From Dicyema japonicum (Eukaryota; Dicyemida; Rhombozoa; Dicyemidae), in contig RDEW01000006.1 of the NCBI GenBank assembly GCA_011109175.1, positions 967,232-1,031,231 on the forward strand: 64,000 nucleotides of DNA. The letters are read 5' to 3'. The notes beneath the pieces are model-generated. The model saw nothing but the letters and a program-made list of their open reading frames with translations, did no database searches and was not told the origin of the DNA. Below are positions 10,373 through 21,768 of this stretch, in pieces. A program made the position numbers and the translations under genes. The first letter of the stretch is position 1; each line of letters begins with the position of its first letter.

Positions 10373-12060
10373 TAAAGAAACTTTTTTATTGTCAATTGAA
10401 CAGGCTCTCAAACAATCTGAGTGTAACTGTGAATCGTTTTAAATGAAAATGATTAAAGAAATCAGTTAAATTAATTCATTAATTTTTTTCTTAAAATTAT
10501 TGTTTTGGCTATTTTTTTAAATTTCGCGTATAAATGTATTGATGAATTCTCACAGTGATGTGAAAGTTTTCTCAGTTAGACACTGTATATGTATTTAGAA
10601 AAATTTAAAAAAAAATATTTAAAAAAATTTCAAATATAAAAAATATTATCTAAGAAAACGTGAAATTTGTGAACCGAATAATAATCTATGAAACCAAATT
10701 TATCAAATTAAATTGTCAATTTATTCGATTATAGGATAAATAGATCTTTTGGAAAATGACAGTTATTAATCTCCCGCGCAATTTTCATGTATCCGTGTAT
10801 ACCCCATGATTTGCCCCATCCATTTTTCAAGAGCCAATACTTTTCTCCTTTAGAAACCCATAACCGACAACAGAAACTCCATGGTCATATTTTTTAAATT
10901 TAAACAATTTTTAATATGATATATTCCTAAAACTTTAATTGATATTTACTAGAATATTGTTGAAACATAAAGCGAGAACCATCAACATTAACAGTAACAG
11001 GACCAAATTTGATGAGAACATGCATAAGCATTTTTTCGTCACCATCTTTAAATTTTATATAACCAGTCAAGTTAAATTTAATATCTGGTTGACCATCATA
11101 TTTGCATTTACCCTCCTATACGATTATTAAAAAAATACTTTTCCTTTATATGGATATCGTTTTACAGAATTAATTCCTCCATTTTTTTGTACGTAATCAT
11201 ACACAAGTTCTACACACCCTCCAACACATCCTTTATCTACTGAACAATCGACCATGTTTTGTTCGCTCATAGATATAAGTTTATTGTGTTTGATTGCAAA
11301 ATGCGACTCCAATGTGGCCAACTAAATGCATTAAACAATAATTTACTGCACAAAATGCATAACATGAACCACATCTACTTCCTTGCTTTTTTATGCCAGT
11401 TACACAATTTCGTTTTATCCAATTAAAAGATGAATGATATCTTTTTTTATTTACATGAATTGAATAATCTTCAAGTAATTCATCTTCGTATGTATTCTGA
11501 GTATTATAAAAATCAAATTTTCTTGGTTTGCTAATTTCTCTTCTTGTCTACAAATATTTATTGTGAATTAACCATGTCAGCAAAGTGAGTAATTCCCAAT
11601 TCATAGGAATATATTCCTTGTTTTGATAGTAAATTGTGTTTGTCAATCAATCTCAAGTTTTCAGTAAAAATAGCCTTTCTAACTTGGAGTTCTACACCTG
11701 AATATGATTTATCTGTAAAAAGTGAAAATAAACTTAACTATATTTTTCCATAAAATTATTCCATTGGATTTCATAATATTCATCCACGTTAATGGAATGA
11801 TTGTTTGATTCGTATTTGAAATAAATTTTAGATGATATAACATAATTGAACAATAACAGAAAAACTTGGATAATTAGGCCGATCATTTTAATTATTTCTG
11901 TCTATTTTTTATTTAAATGTTTTTTAAATATTAATATATCTATAATATAAAATAATACATCACTAAAAGTACAACTCCCAACATTACACAGCCACGACGT
12001 GTCTTATGAAAAGGACATACATCATACCTCTCCAATTTTTATTCCCCAAACCACCCCTTC
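10373..12060. repeat. Segmental duplication unit, copy 2
   Basis: Colinear with 2133-3840, including both flanks. Scattered point differences and small indels separate the copies. The right edge passes into a LINE tail that is longer here than in copy 1 (it continues to the stop codon of the LINE near 12137). Confidence 0.85.
10731..11886 (-). pseudogene. Cathepsin L-like pseudogene (duplicate of 2489-3658)
   Basis: Exons 1 to 4 and the first half of exon 5 remain open and every mini-intron is still recognisable (23-26 bp, GT-AG). The Cys region reads CGSCYAF and the propeptide is intact. The gene fails downstream. Just before the catalytic His the sequence carries two extra bases relative to copy 1 (near 10893-10900), and one base is missing shortly after (near 10860), so the DHG motif is out of frame. 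The Asn region follows out of register. Exons 1-4 differ by a modest number of replacements, which suggests recent loss. Confidence 0.85.
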
Positions 12061-12165
12061 TACAGAGAAGTTGTGTTGGATCGCAAGAAGGCGCACGAGG
12101 AGATGAGAAATCTAATTGAGGCCTTCGAGATCACTCAATTAATTTAATAATTAAATTAATTATTG
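11955..12165 (+). mobile_element. LINE 3'-terminal fragment
   Basis: Plus-strand C-terminus of a family C-like LINE ending LDRKKAHEEMRNLIEAFEIT and stop at about 12137, then an AT-rich 3' end. It is opposite in orientation to the adjacent cathepsin copy and was duplicated with it. An inverted relative lies at 14050-14240. Confidence 0.8.
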
Positions 12166-12169
12166 GTGT

Positions 12170-12700
12170 TTTTGGATTAATAAAAATAATAATAACAGAT
12201 CTGGATGTTGATTGTGACTTCCAGAATTTTCTGATGTTTGCTCAAATAGGTTTCGGTATTATCCAAATTAGCTCCACCGTCTTTCATAGTCTTTATCGAA
12301 AGTGAATAATGTGGTGACTGATTTCTCCAGGCTAATTCATAAGTGGTTATTCTATAACCAAACGTTAAGACGACCCAGGCGTTAATACAATCTTTATGTT
12401 GAAACCTGAATATCTTTATCATGTGAAGCCAAAAGAATGTCATCTTCATAAGTCAGTAGGATGTCGTTTTCGTTTCTTGGAATGGACGATCGGCCGTAAA
12501 TAGGTTGAACAGTAAAGGGGAGAGGGTGATCCTTGGGTGACGCCATTCGGTAGAAGTAGAGATGTTGTCCCTTACAACCAACATCAGAGGTCCTCTAGAG
12601 CCTGTTCTACGGCTGAGGTCAAAACGGGCAAAGTAGGCGGTCTTATAAAGGATTTTTTGTTTTTTCCCACACGCGGTTGTAGAATCTTGGAGATCCTAAA
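12170..12700 (-). mobile_element. LINE RT palm fragment
   Basis: Minus-strand, strongly decayed. It gives LPNGVTQGSPSPLY near 12550-12510, a YADD-position remnant near 12450 and the downstream LSIKTM / KILEVTINIQI region, matching the order of family C elements. Several stops and frameshifts are present. Confidence 0.65.
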
Positions 12701-12896
12701 AAAAAAGTATTAAATGTTGGAGTATGAATTTATTCAAGGAACTAAAATGAATATATAAAAAATTAATAAAATAAAGATTTTTGAATTTAAAAAATATTTG
12801 TTAAAAAACTATAAGTGTAATCAAAAACTTGAATTATGAAAACCCAAAAATTTATTAACCATAAAAACAAATGTCATCCAATTAAACAATCAAATT
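12701..12896. other. AT-rich spacer
   Basis: No coding potential seen; long A and T runs only. Confidence 0.4.
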
Positions 12897-13040
12897 ATTC
12901 AATTATAGGATAAATGGGATTTAAAGGAAATACACAATCATTCATCCCACGTGCCAATTTTATGTAGCCGTTTATACCCCGGTCTTTGCCCACGCATTTT
13001 TTATGAGCCTATACTTCTCCCCTTTATAAATTTTCGAAGA
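12897..13040 (-). pseudogene. Cathepsin last-exon fragment
   Basis: Minus-strand match to the end of the cathepsin coding region: the segment for the Asn motif and the C-terminal NPIYPIIE-like end, here diverged (IPFIL). It is more distant from copy 1 than copy 2 is, so it derives from another, older paralogue. It has frameshifts and no upstream exons nearby. Confidence 0.7.
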
Positions 13041-13084
13041 CATAATGAAGTGGTAAAGTACATCCATCTCATATTTGTCGAGTT

Positions 13085-13710
13085 TATGGAATCAAATAAA
13101 GCAGGAAATTGAAAGGACATTCGGTTCAGTCAATATTGACGAATCAAAATGTCGAAATTAGAGTTGACACGTCGATTTTGACAGAAACAAAATTACAATA
13201 CAATAAACCTGACATTTTTATGTATGACAAAACAAAGAAGGAAGTAACTTTAATCGAAGTGGGCACTACCTCACAAGACCGACTAAAACAAGTTGAAGTT
13301 GAGAAACTTCACAAATATGACTTGCTTGCAAATGAATTTTCGCTACTCTATGAATGCCAAGTGAATATTTTCCAGCGGGTTTGACATGGGATGGAGTTGT
13401 CTCAGATGCTTAAAAAATCATATGGATAAATTATCTATTGAAGAATCAACGAGGATTTACATCCAATCGGTTGTTCTGAAGAGAACGCTCGAAAGTATGC
13501 TCATTGAACATAAGTATGGGATTAAGGTATACGTTGAAGAGTACGCCTCTGCTACTCCCCAACTTGTAGAACTGGCATTCCGTCCACAGTCCACTGGACC
13601 CTAACAGAGATATTTCAACTGAATATGATGTGGAGATATGGAGTAACAGGGAGTTTATGGCACACTCTTCTTCTAAGAGAAGAAGGATTACTAGCATTCT
13701 GGACTAAAAT
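13085..13710 (+). mobile_element. Non-LTR element C-terminus with restriction-like endonuclease domain
   Basis: Two adjoining frames (13109-13384 and 13386-13604) plus a third, from about 13606 to 13706, give one protein end. The core KPDIFMYDKTKKEVTLIEVG followed by EVEKLHKYDLL fits the PD-(D/E)xK-type endonuclease of R2-like, site-specific non-LTR elements: Pro-Asp, then Glu about 12 residues later, then a conserved Lys-Tyr helix. Frame changes at 13384 and near 13605 break it. The reverse transcriptase part is absent. The last part (REFMAHSSSKRRR) recurs in diverged form at 13867-13950. Confidence 0.6.
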
Positions 13711-13812
13711 CCGTTTAATTAGTTAATCTACTCATTAATTTTTTTATAAAAATATTATTTATAACTATGGAACGTTTTTTTATAAAAATATATTTATTAC
13801 AAAATACTACAA

Positions 13813-13866
13813 TATGGCCAACTAAATGCATTAAACAATAGTTTACTGCACCAAATGCATAACATG
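13813..13866 (-). pseudogene. 54-bp cathepsin scrap spanning mini-intron 3
   Basis: Nearly identical to the exon 3 / intron 3 / exon 4 junction of the cathepsin gene (compare 3086-3137). It is flanked on the right by a second copy of the endonuclease-element tail (13867-13950). A tiny templated patch like this suggests repair or rearrangement filler. Confidence 0.7.
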
Positions 13867-13950
13867 TAACAGGAGGTTATGGCAAACTCTATATCGACTG
13901 AATCTGATGGGAGTGACAGGGACTCTTTTGGCACACTCTTCTTCTAAGAT
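13867..13950 (+). repeat. Second copy of the endonuclease-element tail
   Basis: Diverged repeat of 13606-13680, both ending in GGCACACTCTTCTTCTAAG. Together with the cathepsin scrap it makes a rearranged patch. Confidence 0.6.
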
Positions 13951-14049
13951 TATTATTATTAACTCAAGAACACTAATAGTTAATTTAATTACTAAATTAA
14001 TTTTTTTTAAGAATAACAATTTATTGAAGAATAAAACCAAATAACAATT

Positions 14050-14530
14050 TATTGAAAAATAAAACTAAATTAATTAAGTGATCTCGAAGGCCTCAATCAG
14101 AATTCTCATTTTCTCCTCGTGCGCCTTCTGGGATCCAACACAACTTCTCTGTGGGCGGAGTGGTTTCGGGAATAGGAATTGGAGAGGAGTGATGTATACC
14201 CTTCTCATAAGACACGTCGTGGCTGTGTATTGTTGAGAGTGGCACTGCTTGCACAGGGTAGCAAATCCCTTTCCATTTTGTCGGATAAGGTCTTCAAGTT
14301 ATGAGGGTATTAGTTTTTCTAGTTTCCCGAGATTACTAATAGTAGTGGCTGTTAAGGTCTGAATGTTGAGGATTTTTTGTTTGTTCGTCCAGGACAGATT
14401 GATTCCCCATGACGTAGAGGCATAGCTGACAGATGAATGAATTGTTTGTACAATAATTTCAAAGCTGGGAAAGGAGTTTTAATGCCACCGAAAATAGTTT
14501 TGATTAAGATTCTGGAGTTACGATGTTTAT
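14050..14530 (-). mobile_element. LINE family C 3' half, inverted
   Basis: Minus strand reads IKTIFGGIKTPFPALKLLYKQ, a SWGINLSWTNKQK-type segment, then KAHEEKM.ILIEAFEIT and stop near 14070. It abuts, head to head, the plus-strand family C element that starts at about 14530. Confidence 0.75.
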
Positions 14531-17165
14531 TAACGATGCACAAGATTGACATCTGCCTTATCCAGGAGTGAAAACTTTCTACAAAGAGTACAACCCCACT
14601 TTTTCCTAGATACATCTCTATCAGAAAAGACCGTATTGGACGCGGTGGCGGCTTACTCACCATTATTAAAACGGTTTATCCTTCCACGATGTGAGCTCGC
14701 AAGTGAATGATTTAATTCTACACGACAAGACCGCGGAATAAATTTCTATTGATCTTATTAATGAGTCAGAACTCCTTATTCTAATCAACATTTACATTCC
14801 ACCACCGGGATCCTGTCCTAATAACTATTTTCCGAAGCTCGACAAACTACAAGAAATTCGAAATGTGTTACCATGTGGGGATTTCAACGCCAAACATCCG
14901 CAATGGCTTAGTACCCAGTCGGCAGACAAGAGGGGGAGTCTAATTATCGACTCTCTCGAAAAAATGGTGATTCTGAATCACCCGAATATCTTCACAAGGA
15001 CACCTATCCGAAGAAATGACAACCCAACCCCCAACATATTTATTGCTTCCTCTAGGATTGCCCCGAAGATTTCATGGAACGTCTCCTACGATTTTCATAA
15101 TGATCATACTTTGATTATATTAAAACTGAACCGATTCAATAACTCACGTAGAATTAAAGCAACCTTCAAGGTCTACAAGAAAGCTGACTGGTCGAATTTA
15201 AAGCTCTTCATTGACCACAACCTAATAGATTTTGATCCCACCTCATTTTGCTTTATCGACAAAGCAGTGGGCCATCTAAACCATTTTTCTAGCTAAAAAG
15301 TTTTTACCACGTGCAGTTTACAAATCCTACAAGCCTACTCTGGACTCGGAGACTCGTCTTTTCGTCAAACAAAGAAACTCCCTGAAGATGAATCATCTGC
15401 AAACCTCTTCTGATTTGGAAATATAGAATGCTTAAATCAGAGAATTACTAAGCTCATCAGAGAAAAGAAGATAGGCGTGGAACCGCCTATTATCATCTAT
15501 TGGACATATGAAATCCACGAGTCTTTCATGGAAAACTCGAATCAAGCTAAACTTATCAGATGAATCTGAATCTTTTTTGCTCCAAATACTGTGCAAGCTA
15601 ACAACCTAATGAAATATTACGCATCCATAAGTCACAAGGACTTCTCGAAATCCCATTCTTGTCACCTTCGGAATTTAATGCCTAAACCAATTTCGTGGAT
15701 CAATTTATTTACGCATGCCGAGGTCACAAGCTATAAGATCGATGAAGAGATCTTATACATGTGGTCCTGACTGCATTCCGGGAATTTTGCTAAAACGACT
15801 TGGTAATGTTGCAATCAATTCGATTACGTCAATTTTTAATTTGTCTTCTAACATGAACGTTATCCCATGCAAATGGAAGAACTCACTTATAATACCCATC
15901 CTAAACTAGGAAAACCGAAGACCATACCTTCTTCCTACCGTCCAATTTCATTAACGTGCGCATTATCGCGCCTAATGGAGAAACTCGTACTCTGGAAAAT
16001 TACACCCCATTTGCTCGACTGCCACTTTCAACATGGTTTCAAATGTGAGTGATCAACTACGACACATTTGACTTACTGTCTCAATTTATATCAGAAGGGT
16101 TCAACGTACCGAAACGCCATTAACGGACAATAGTTGTTTCCTGGATATCCAGAAGGCGTTCGATTCTATCTCGAGAACATTACCACGAAAAGGTTTTTGA
16201 CACCACCATTTAGCAGGATTTGAAAAGATCCACAGCCAATTTTCTCTCCGGAAGAAGAGGACGTGTCTGTATAGCCACGCAAGATCGAGGTCCCGTCTCC
16301 TACCAAATGGCGTCCCTCAATGATCGCCCTTCTCTCCGGCGTTATTCAACTTATTCCTCAACGATTTACCCTGCCCTGGAGGACCAGATCAATGCTTCTT
16401 ACTTATGCTGACGATCTAATCATCGCTAGCAGGAACAAATACGTGGGTACAGCAAAATCAGAGCTTCAGTCACATATTTGACGACCTGGGAGCCTGGTTG
16501 AAGTTGAATTGTCTCTCCAAATCCAGGGATAAATCAAAGTATACAATCTTCACCACGGACAGAAAAGAAAAACATACACTCGATTTGAACATTTATGGAG
16601 ACTCCTTACCATTACAGATTCGTACAACTATCCTGGGAGTGACATTTGACCCTTTGATGATATTTTTCAACATGTGAAACGTTATGACAAAAGGTCTCAG
16701 GAAACTAAATATAATCAAACCGCTCAGGAATGCGCCCTCGTCTTGTTCAATCAAACCGACGATTTGAGTATGCTTGTGCCTCATGGGCCTATGGAGCTTC
16801 GATATCAAATTCATTCAAGATCAATTCCCTAATTGGCAAACTGGCACGTCTAACGAATCTACACCCGATCTTTCCCCCAATGCTTGACCACACCGCAATC
16901 AAAATTAATGGCTCCGGCTTCATCGGTCTGTGTGGCCAAGAAACAAGCCGTTTCTTCTATCCAAGGCTAGAGGCCTCAAATACACGAAATTTGGGGAAAA
17001 AACCCACCCCTCTTCAAACTCTAATGAAAGATGATCGTCGACTATTCAAGAGAGCGGTGGGTACTCTTGAGGAACATAGGAAAAATCTCTCGATCCTGTT
17101 GAGGCGTACCGGGATCACTTAATTAGTTGGTTTACTCCTCTTTCTTGGCGTTCCCTTTTCGGGGT
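14530..17165 (+). mobile_element. LINE family C, near full-length but degenerate
   Basis: Endonuclease part 14530-15290: KIDICLIQE, RIGRGGGLLTIIKTV, INIYIPPPGS and LPCGDFNAKHPQW (143-codon open frame 14865-15296). RT part 15715-16600: GPDCIPGILLKRL, IIPIL and SSYRPISLT, DIQKAFDSIS, LPNGVPQ.SPFSPALFNL, and a YADD position near 16405. C-terminal part to 17122: LEEHRKNLSILLRRTGIT and stop. The 3' UTR is short and ends in TTATTAAATAAATAA. At least a dozen stops or shifts make it dead, but the order of domains is complete, so it can anchor a family C consensus. Confidence 0.88.
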
Positions 17166-17279
17166 TATTAAATAAATAATATATATTTATTAACCAAAAA
17201 TATTTTTATTGACGGAAACAAGTGAAATATGTGAAAATAAATTAATTCTATATATTACAAATTATGTTATATTGGCTCG
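17166..17279. other. AT-rich spacer
   Basis: Nothing recognised between the 3' end of the family C element and the next LINE scrap. Confidence 0.4.
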
Positions 17280-17522
17280 TGGGGTCCGTCCATATCTTGG
17301 ACAAATATGAGGAAAATTGAGGAAATGCAAAAGAGGGCTTACTGAGTAACGGAGCGTTGGATTTGTATAGATCATCGACCCGGACCTACGCCTCTGAGGC
17401 CCTTATGAGACTTGACTCCAGATCACGGGACGTTGGCCCTGAAAATTCAGGCAGCCGTCCTGTACGTTCATGCGCGGGCACAGAGGAAGAACAACGGGCA
17501 AAGATGAGATCTCTGTTAGAGT
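17280..17522 (+). mobile_element. LINE C-terminal fragment, cut by a SINE
   Basis: Reads GSWGPSISWTNMRKIEEMQKRAY, VTERWICIDHRPGPTP and, in a shifted frame, AKMRSLLE. It stops before the expected R-A-G-I-T end because SINE sequence starts at about 17523. Confidence 0.8.
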
Positions 17523-17693
17523 GATGCCGTCATCAGTGGACATTCACTGCGGAACTGGATTGTCTAAAAAGGACCCACACACAAGAAAAAAAGAAGTGAA
17601 GATCATTCCTTGGTTCTACGATTAGTTAAAGTTAACTGTTCTTTACTTAAATAAAGTGTGTGTCCTGCCTATGCGGAGGTATAATACTATGAC
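17523..17693 (+). mobile_element. SINE copy, left part (interrupted)
   Basis: Body of the tRNA-SINE from GATGCCGTCATCAGTG to ATACTATGAC. The missing 3' piece is found 8.4 kb away at 26052-26089 (ATTATGACTCTCGTGAAAAGG plus (TTA)n). The SINE was therefore split by the hAT element at 17694-26051. Confidence 0.88.
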
Positions 17694-17843
17694 TAGGGCA
17701 ACCAGAAAGTTGTTCTTAAAAATGTAAAAAATTGACCTTAAAAGTCAACTAAATTGCTCTAAAAAATGAATTTTCGAATTCTACATATCTAAATATATCA
17801 ATTCTACATATCTACAGTTCTACACTAAAGTTCTACAGAATAA

Positions 17844-18050
17844 ATGGTTAAGAAAACAATCACCAAGAGACCTGTATTAAAATCAGTAAAAAGCACTAAA
17901 GTGAAGATCTCTTCTCGTCCTCCGGGAAGTGCTACTGCTGAATCATTCTCTCCAGAGAACAAGACTCCGCATAAGGCTGAATTTGTTAAACCACCGAATG
18001 TCATTACAAAATACGATCCCAGGATATATCTAAATATACGGATGAACTAA
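17844..18050 (+). pseudogene. LINE B ORF1, N-terminal segment
   Basis: 68 codons, basic and Ser/Thr/Pro rich (MVKKTITKRPVLKSVKSTKV). It ends in TAA at 18048-18050, and the last A of the stop is the first base of the ATG of the next frame (TAATG). Either a frameshift split a once single ORF1, or the overlap lets the next frame be reached by reinitiation. Confidence 0.6.
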
Positions 18051-19126
18051 TGAAACCCGATCATTCAGAGAACAAGACTATATTAATTACAGTGAATTCT
18101 ACTATGAATGCAATTAAAATCGCAAATGTTTTACAATACTATGACCAATATGGATCTATGAAAATGAATCACAGAGGACCGGGCTCTTTCCGACTGGATT
18201 TCCTGGATAACTCCCATTTAGCCACCTTTATAGAAGCGGTGAATGAGACCTGCCCCTTTGGTAATGACAATCACCATTTCAAGACAATCTCAACAAAACC
18301 GTCTGAGATTGTCCTCAGGAACCTCCCCTTCTGGGTAAAGGAGGACGACCTCTTGGACTACCTTCAGGAGATGGCTCCCTCAGTCACGAAGGTTACCCGA
18401 ATGTCAAGAGGATCACAGCCTATGCCTATGGCAAAGGCCTCAGTTAGTAGTAATGCGGAGGCCACATCGTTGATACGTTGTGGATTTTACATTGGATCAA
18501 ACAAGATCGAGTGTGAGTGGATGAAGAGGCCCCCTCCCATCTGCTACAACTGTGAACGCATCGGCCACATCGCGGCACAGTGTAAGGAAAAGAAGAGATG
18601 CATCAAGTGTGGAGGGGAGCACGATCTTCTTATGTGTGAATATCCATCGAACGTGAAGACCAAATGTATCAATTGTGGAGGTGCAGGACACAATGCCCGC
18701 TATAGAGGATGTCCGGCAATGAGAGATGCATCGAAGAAAATAATTTCCAGACAAACAGTGTCTAGAAAAGAAGGAATCAAGCCAATTCAAGAAATGAAGC
18801 GGACCAATACTTCACATACTCCAGATTGGCCGATGGAGAGGAGAGCTAAAAGGAAAAATTTGCAGAGAAAAATAGAAGTTTGCGAGATGGTCAAACAGAC
18901 GGAAGAGATTATGAAAACTGATAGTTCTCACATTCGTGATGGATCGGTGGATCTGGGCGCCAAACGTAAACATGAACAGAGCAAAACAGGAATCCCCGAG
19001 TCGGTATCTCGGGAGCTGAATGGTATTGTCTCTCGTCTGAACAATTTATGCAAAATGCTGAAAGTGGATTTTTGGAGTCTGGTGAACCTGGCTGTGGAAA
19101 GCGCAGGCCACCAACCAAACCGTTGA
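18050..19126 (+). CDS. LINE B gag-like ORF1 protein with CCHC zinc knuckles
   Basis: 358 codons, open. Three zinc knuckles can be read: CYNCERIGHIAAQC at about residues 165-178 (CX2CX4HX4C), CIKCGGEHDLLMC at about 184-196 (short by one residue) and CINCGGAGHNARYRGC at about 206-221 (a stretched form). Before them is a fold with the pattern EIVLRNLPFWVKEDDL like the RNA-recognition-type domain of Jockey/CR1 gag proteins; after them comes a basic tail. Such proteins coat the element RNA. The last 79 bp overlap the next frame (19048-19491), which begins the endonuclease. It is intact as read but belongs to a dead element. Confidence 0.8.
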   Translation: MKPDHSENKTILITVNSTMNAIKIANVLQYYDQYGSMKMNHRGPGSFRLDFLDNSHLATFIEAVNETCPFGNDNHHFKTISTKPSEIVLRNLPFWVKEDDLLDYLQEMAPSVTKVTRMSRGSQPMPMAKASVSSNAEATSLIRCGFYIGSNKIECEWMKRPPPICYNCERIGHIAAQCKEKKRCIKCGGEHDLLMCEYPSNVKTKCINCGGAGHNARYRGCPAMRDASKKIISRQTVSRKEGIKPIQEMKRTNTSHTPDWPMERRAKRKNLQRKIEVCEMVKQTEEIMKTDSSHIRDGSVDLGAKRKHEQSKTGIPESVSRELNGIVSRLNNLCKMLKVDFWSLVNLAVESAGHQPNR

Positions 19127-20360
19127 AAAGTAAATTGAAAGTAGTGCTGGTGAATGCCCGCTCCCTGGTGAAAAGGCATGATGAACTAGTGCTACTTGTG
19201 AGGATTGCCAAGGTGGATTTCTTGGTAGTCAACGAGACGAAAATCAAACAAGGAAAAAAATATAGTATGGAAGGATATAACTCGGTGGGCATTCCATGGA
19301 AAGATGGAGCAGTGGCTGGAACTAGAACTTCAATCTTTTTTCGAAATGGTTTGCAAATACGGAATGATTGCATCGTACTGGCCGATGAGTCGGAATTTGT
19401 GTCCGTGGATATTCTATGTGGAGGGAAATGGATAAGCGTAGGAAAGCTATGTTCTAAGGACTTGGCCCGATCTTCTGCGAAAATTGTTTAATTTTTCGAA
19501 ACTAACCCGATGTCGATTTTGGTAGGAAACCTCAACGCTAAGAATACGAGCTATGGATGCTGCAAAAATAATGGGGACGGGCGACTCCTATCAGATATTG
19601 CTAGCGAAATTGGAGTTGAGGTCTTGACGTCTAAAGAACCTAACCATTTCTCATACAACGGAGCTGACATGTTGGGATTGGCTCTAGTGTCTCCACAGCT
19701 CCTGGATTATGTGGACGGACCTCGTTGCTTTGAGACATTGGGAGTGATCATATTCCGCCGGAAATATCTATAAACTTGGAACCAAACATTGCAGAAAATA
19801 TTTTCCTATACTATGATACTTCGTCGATAGACTGGGTACATTATCGTCATTATTTGTCTCAGAACTTGCTATCGAAGACTATCACTTGTTCTACACCAAA
19901 TGAGCTGGACGTTTTTGACAGGGTATTATCCAGCACTATGCTGACGTATCTTCAATTATATGGAAGGAAGGTTTACTCGAAGAGCTTTCTGAAGAGCGAA
20001 GATTCTTGCCCGCCTATAATACGGGATCTTATTCGCGAGAGGAATACTCTGAAGGCGAAGCACAGACGATGTATTGATATGTGGGACAGGAAAATCTTGA
20101 AATACAGAATTGATGTGATCCAAACAATGTTACAAGAAGCTTGGAGAGTAAACGCCGAAAATAAATTGAAGAGTGCAGCCTCTAAGGTTAACTGGAAAAA
20201 CCCTTGTTTTTGGAAAATGTACAGAAGGCTAACGAATGGGAGTTTAAAAGCAAAAAACATTGAGCTGGCCGATCAAAATGGAAGGACAATCCCATTGGAA
20301 AAAGTTCCTTCGGTATTCAGAAGTCAACTAGAGAATATACAGCAGAGCTTTTCAAAAAAT
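19048..20360 (+). pseudogene. LINE B endonuclease and linker
   Basis: Three consecutive open stretches (19048-19491, 19510-19773, 19776-20411), separated by stops or shifts, hold APE motifs: VVLVNARSLVKR, DFLVVNETKIK, VSVDI and ILVGNLNAKN. A pre-RT linker follows (LIRERNTLKAKHRRCIDMWDRK). The family homology stops near 20360, where DNA with the word CGGCACAC of a hAT end begins. Confidence 0.75.
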
Positions 20361-20529
20361 AATTCTCGCGGCACACTAATCGTAAAAAAAATAATCCACG
20401 GCCCAAATTAAAAAATAAAAAAATTAAATTTTTAAAATGTGTAAAACTAAGTACAAAAATTAATAATTTAATGCCCAAATTTTTATTAATAAAAAAATGA
20501 ATTCATTATTATTGTTTTTGCATATATTT

Positions 20530-21060
20530 TCAATATCAGGTCGAATGGTTGACAAAGCCACTCGCATTTCAGCACAAATCGGACGAGAAACAGTATTATT
20601 TGAAAAAGGTATCTACATTATTATTTGTTCATATTTATGACCAAACATAGTCCGAGCAATAATACGACAAGCAGGGATTATCAAGTTTTCGCCAATAATG
20701 TGAGGTTTTAGTTGTTTTGCTATCACTTCTGAGATCAGGTAAACATTTCAATGATTCTTTTGTGTTTAAAAAAGTTTCACTGAACATCAGATCTACGATT
20801 CATAGTAAAAACTAAATAATACTTAAGTTGTTTTTTTTCAAATGGATAAAATAATCCACAGATTTTTCGGAATAGTCCGGATGCTTGGAAGTAAAATGTC
20901 TCTTTAGTTTGCTAGGAACCATAGCATCACTTGCCAAAACTTCCATGCAAATTAGACATTGAGGTAGTTTATTTTTATCTTTGCATATAAATCCAAATGA
21001 CAAATAAGAATCTTTATATGAACGACGAACTGATTTACCCATAAGCACGTTGATGCGCAC
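20530..21060 (-). pseudogene. BED zinc-finger hAT transposase, N-terminal remnant
   Basis: The open frame 20812-21060 reads YLSFGFICKDKNKLPQCLIC then MVPSKLKRHFTSKHP: the C-X2-C ... H-X4-H layout of a BED-type finger in ZBED/SCAND3-like transposases, which bind the element ends. In shifted frames below 20812 come LKPHIIGENLIIPACRII and IPFSNNTVSR, the next conserved block of that family (domain before the catalytic core). Stops at about 20800 and 20640 and lack of the catalytic half make it non-functional. Confidence 0.75.
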
Positions 21061-21115
21061 GTTATTGAAAAATTAATAATAATGGTTAACCAATGTAAAT
21101 GTCATTTAATGTATA

Positions 21116-21768
21116 CACTCAATCCCATAAATGTTGACCCAATTCCCATAAATGTTGACCCAATTCCCATAAATGTTGTCCCAATTCCCATAAATGATGT
21201 CCAAGTTATATATATAAATAATACACAAGTAAATCTATATTTTAAAAATTTTAATTTTTTAGATTGTTATCAACTAATACAGATATGAGAAGTCGCAAGG
21301 TTTTTATGAACGAAAGTCTATTTATCACTTCGATCAGTAAAAGAGTTTGAATAGGTGTATACAAAGTGTTACAAACATTTTATTTACCCCCTTATTCAAA
21401 CTGACTTGAACCCAATTGAAAACTTTTTTTATTGTGTGAAATCTCGCCTAAATGTAATTAGACCAAGAGTAACTGTAAGAGGAGAATTGCTAACAAATAT
21501 CGGATTTGTTATGAGTGGTCTCGAAACCGAGATTTGTCCTCATATTACAGTTTTTGGAAAGGGAAAATGGAATTAATAACAGATTAATTGAATAAAATAC
21601 TTTTTTCCTAAATTATTTATTAGTATAATATATATAATTTGGACACCATTTATGGGAATTGGGTCATCATTTATGGGATTTGGGTCATCATTTATGGGAA
21701 TTGGGACAACATTTATGGGAATTGGGTCAACATTTATGGGAATTGGGTCAACATTTATGGATTCAGTG
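21116..21768 (+). mobile_element. Tc1/mariner-type element with iterated terminal repeats
   Basis: Flanked by TA on both sides (21114-21115 and 21769-21770). Termini CACTCAATCCCATAAATG and CATTTATGGATTCAGTG are inverted. Each end then repeats a ~21-bp unit built on CCCATAAATGTTGACCCAAT: four units on the left (to about 21200), six on the right (from about 21645). The 653-bp element keeps only the C-terminal transposase part in a plus-strand frame (21355-21576), with TDLNPIENFFYCVKSRL, the block around the last catalytic acidic residue of Tc1/mariner transposases. A deletion derivative. Confidence 0.8.

Noticed and set aside
18909-19373. 154-codon minus-strand frame
   Set aside because: Opposite the gag-endonuclease overlap of LINE B; no recognisable domain.
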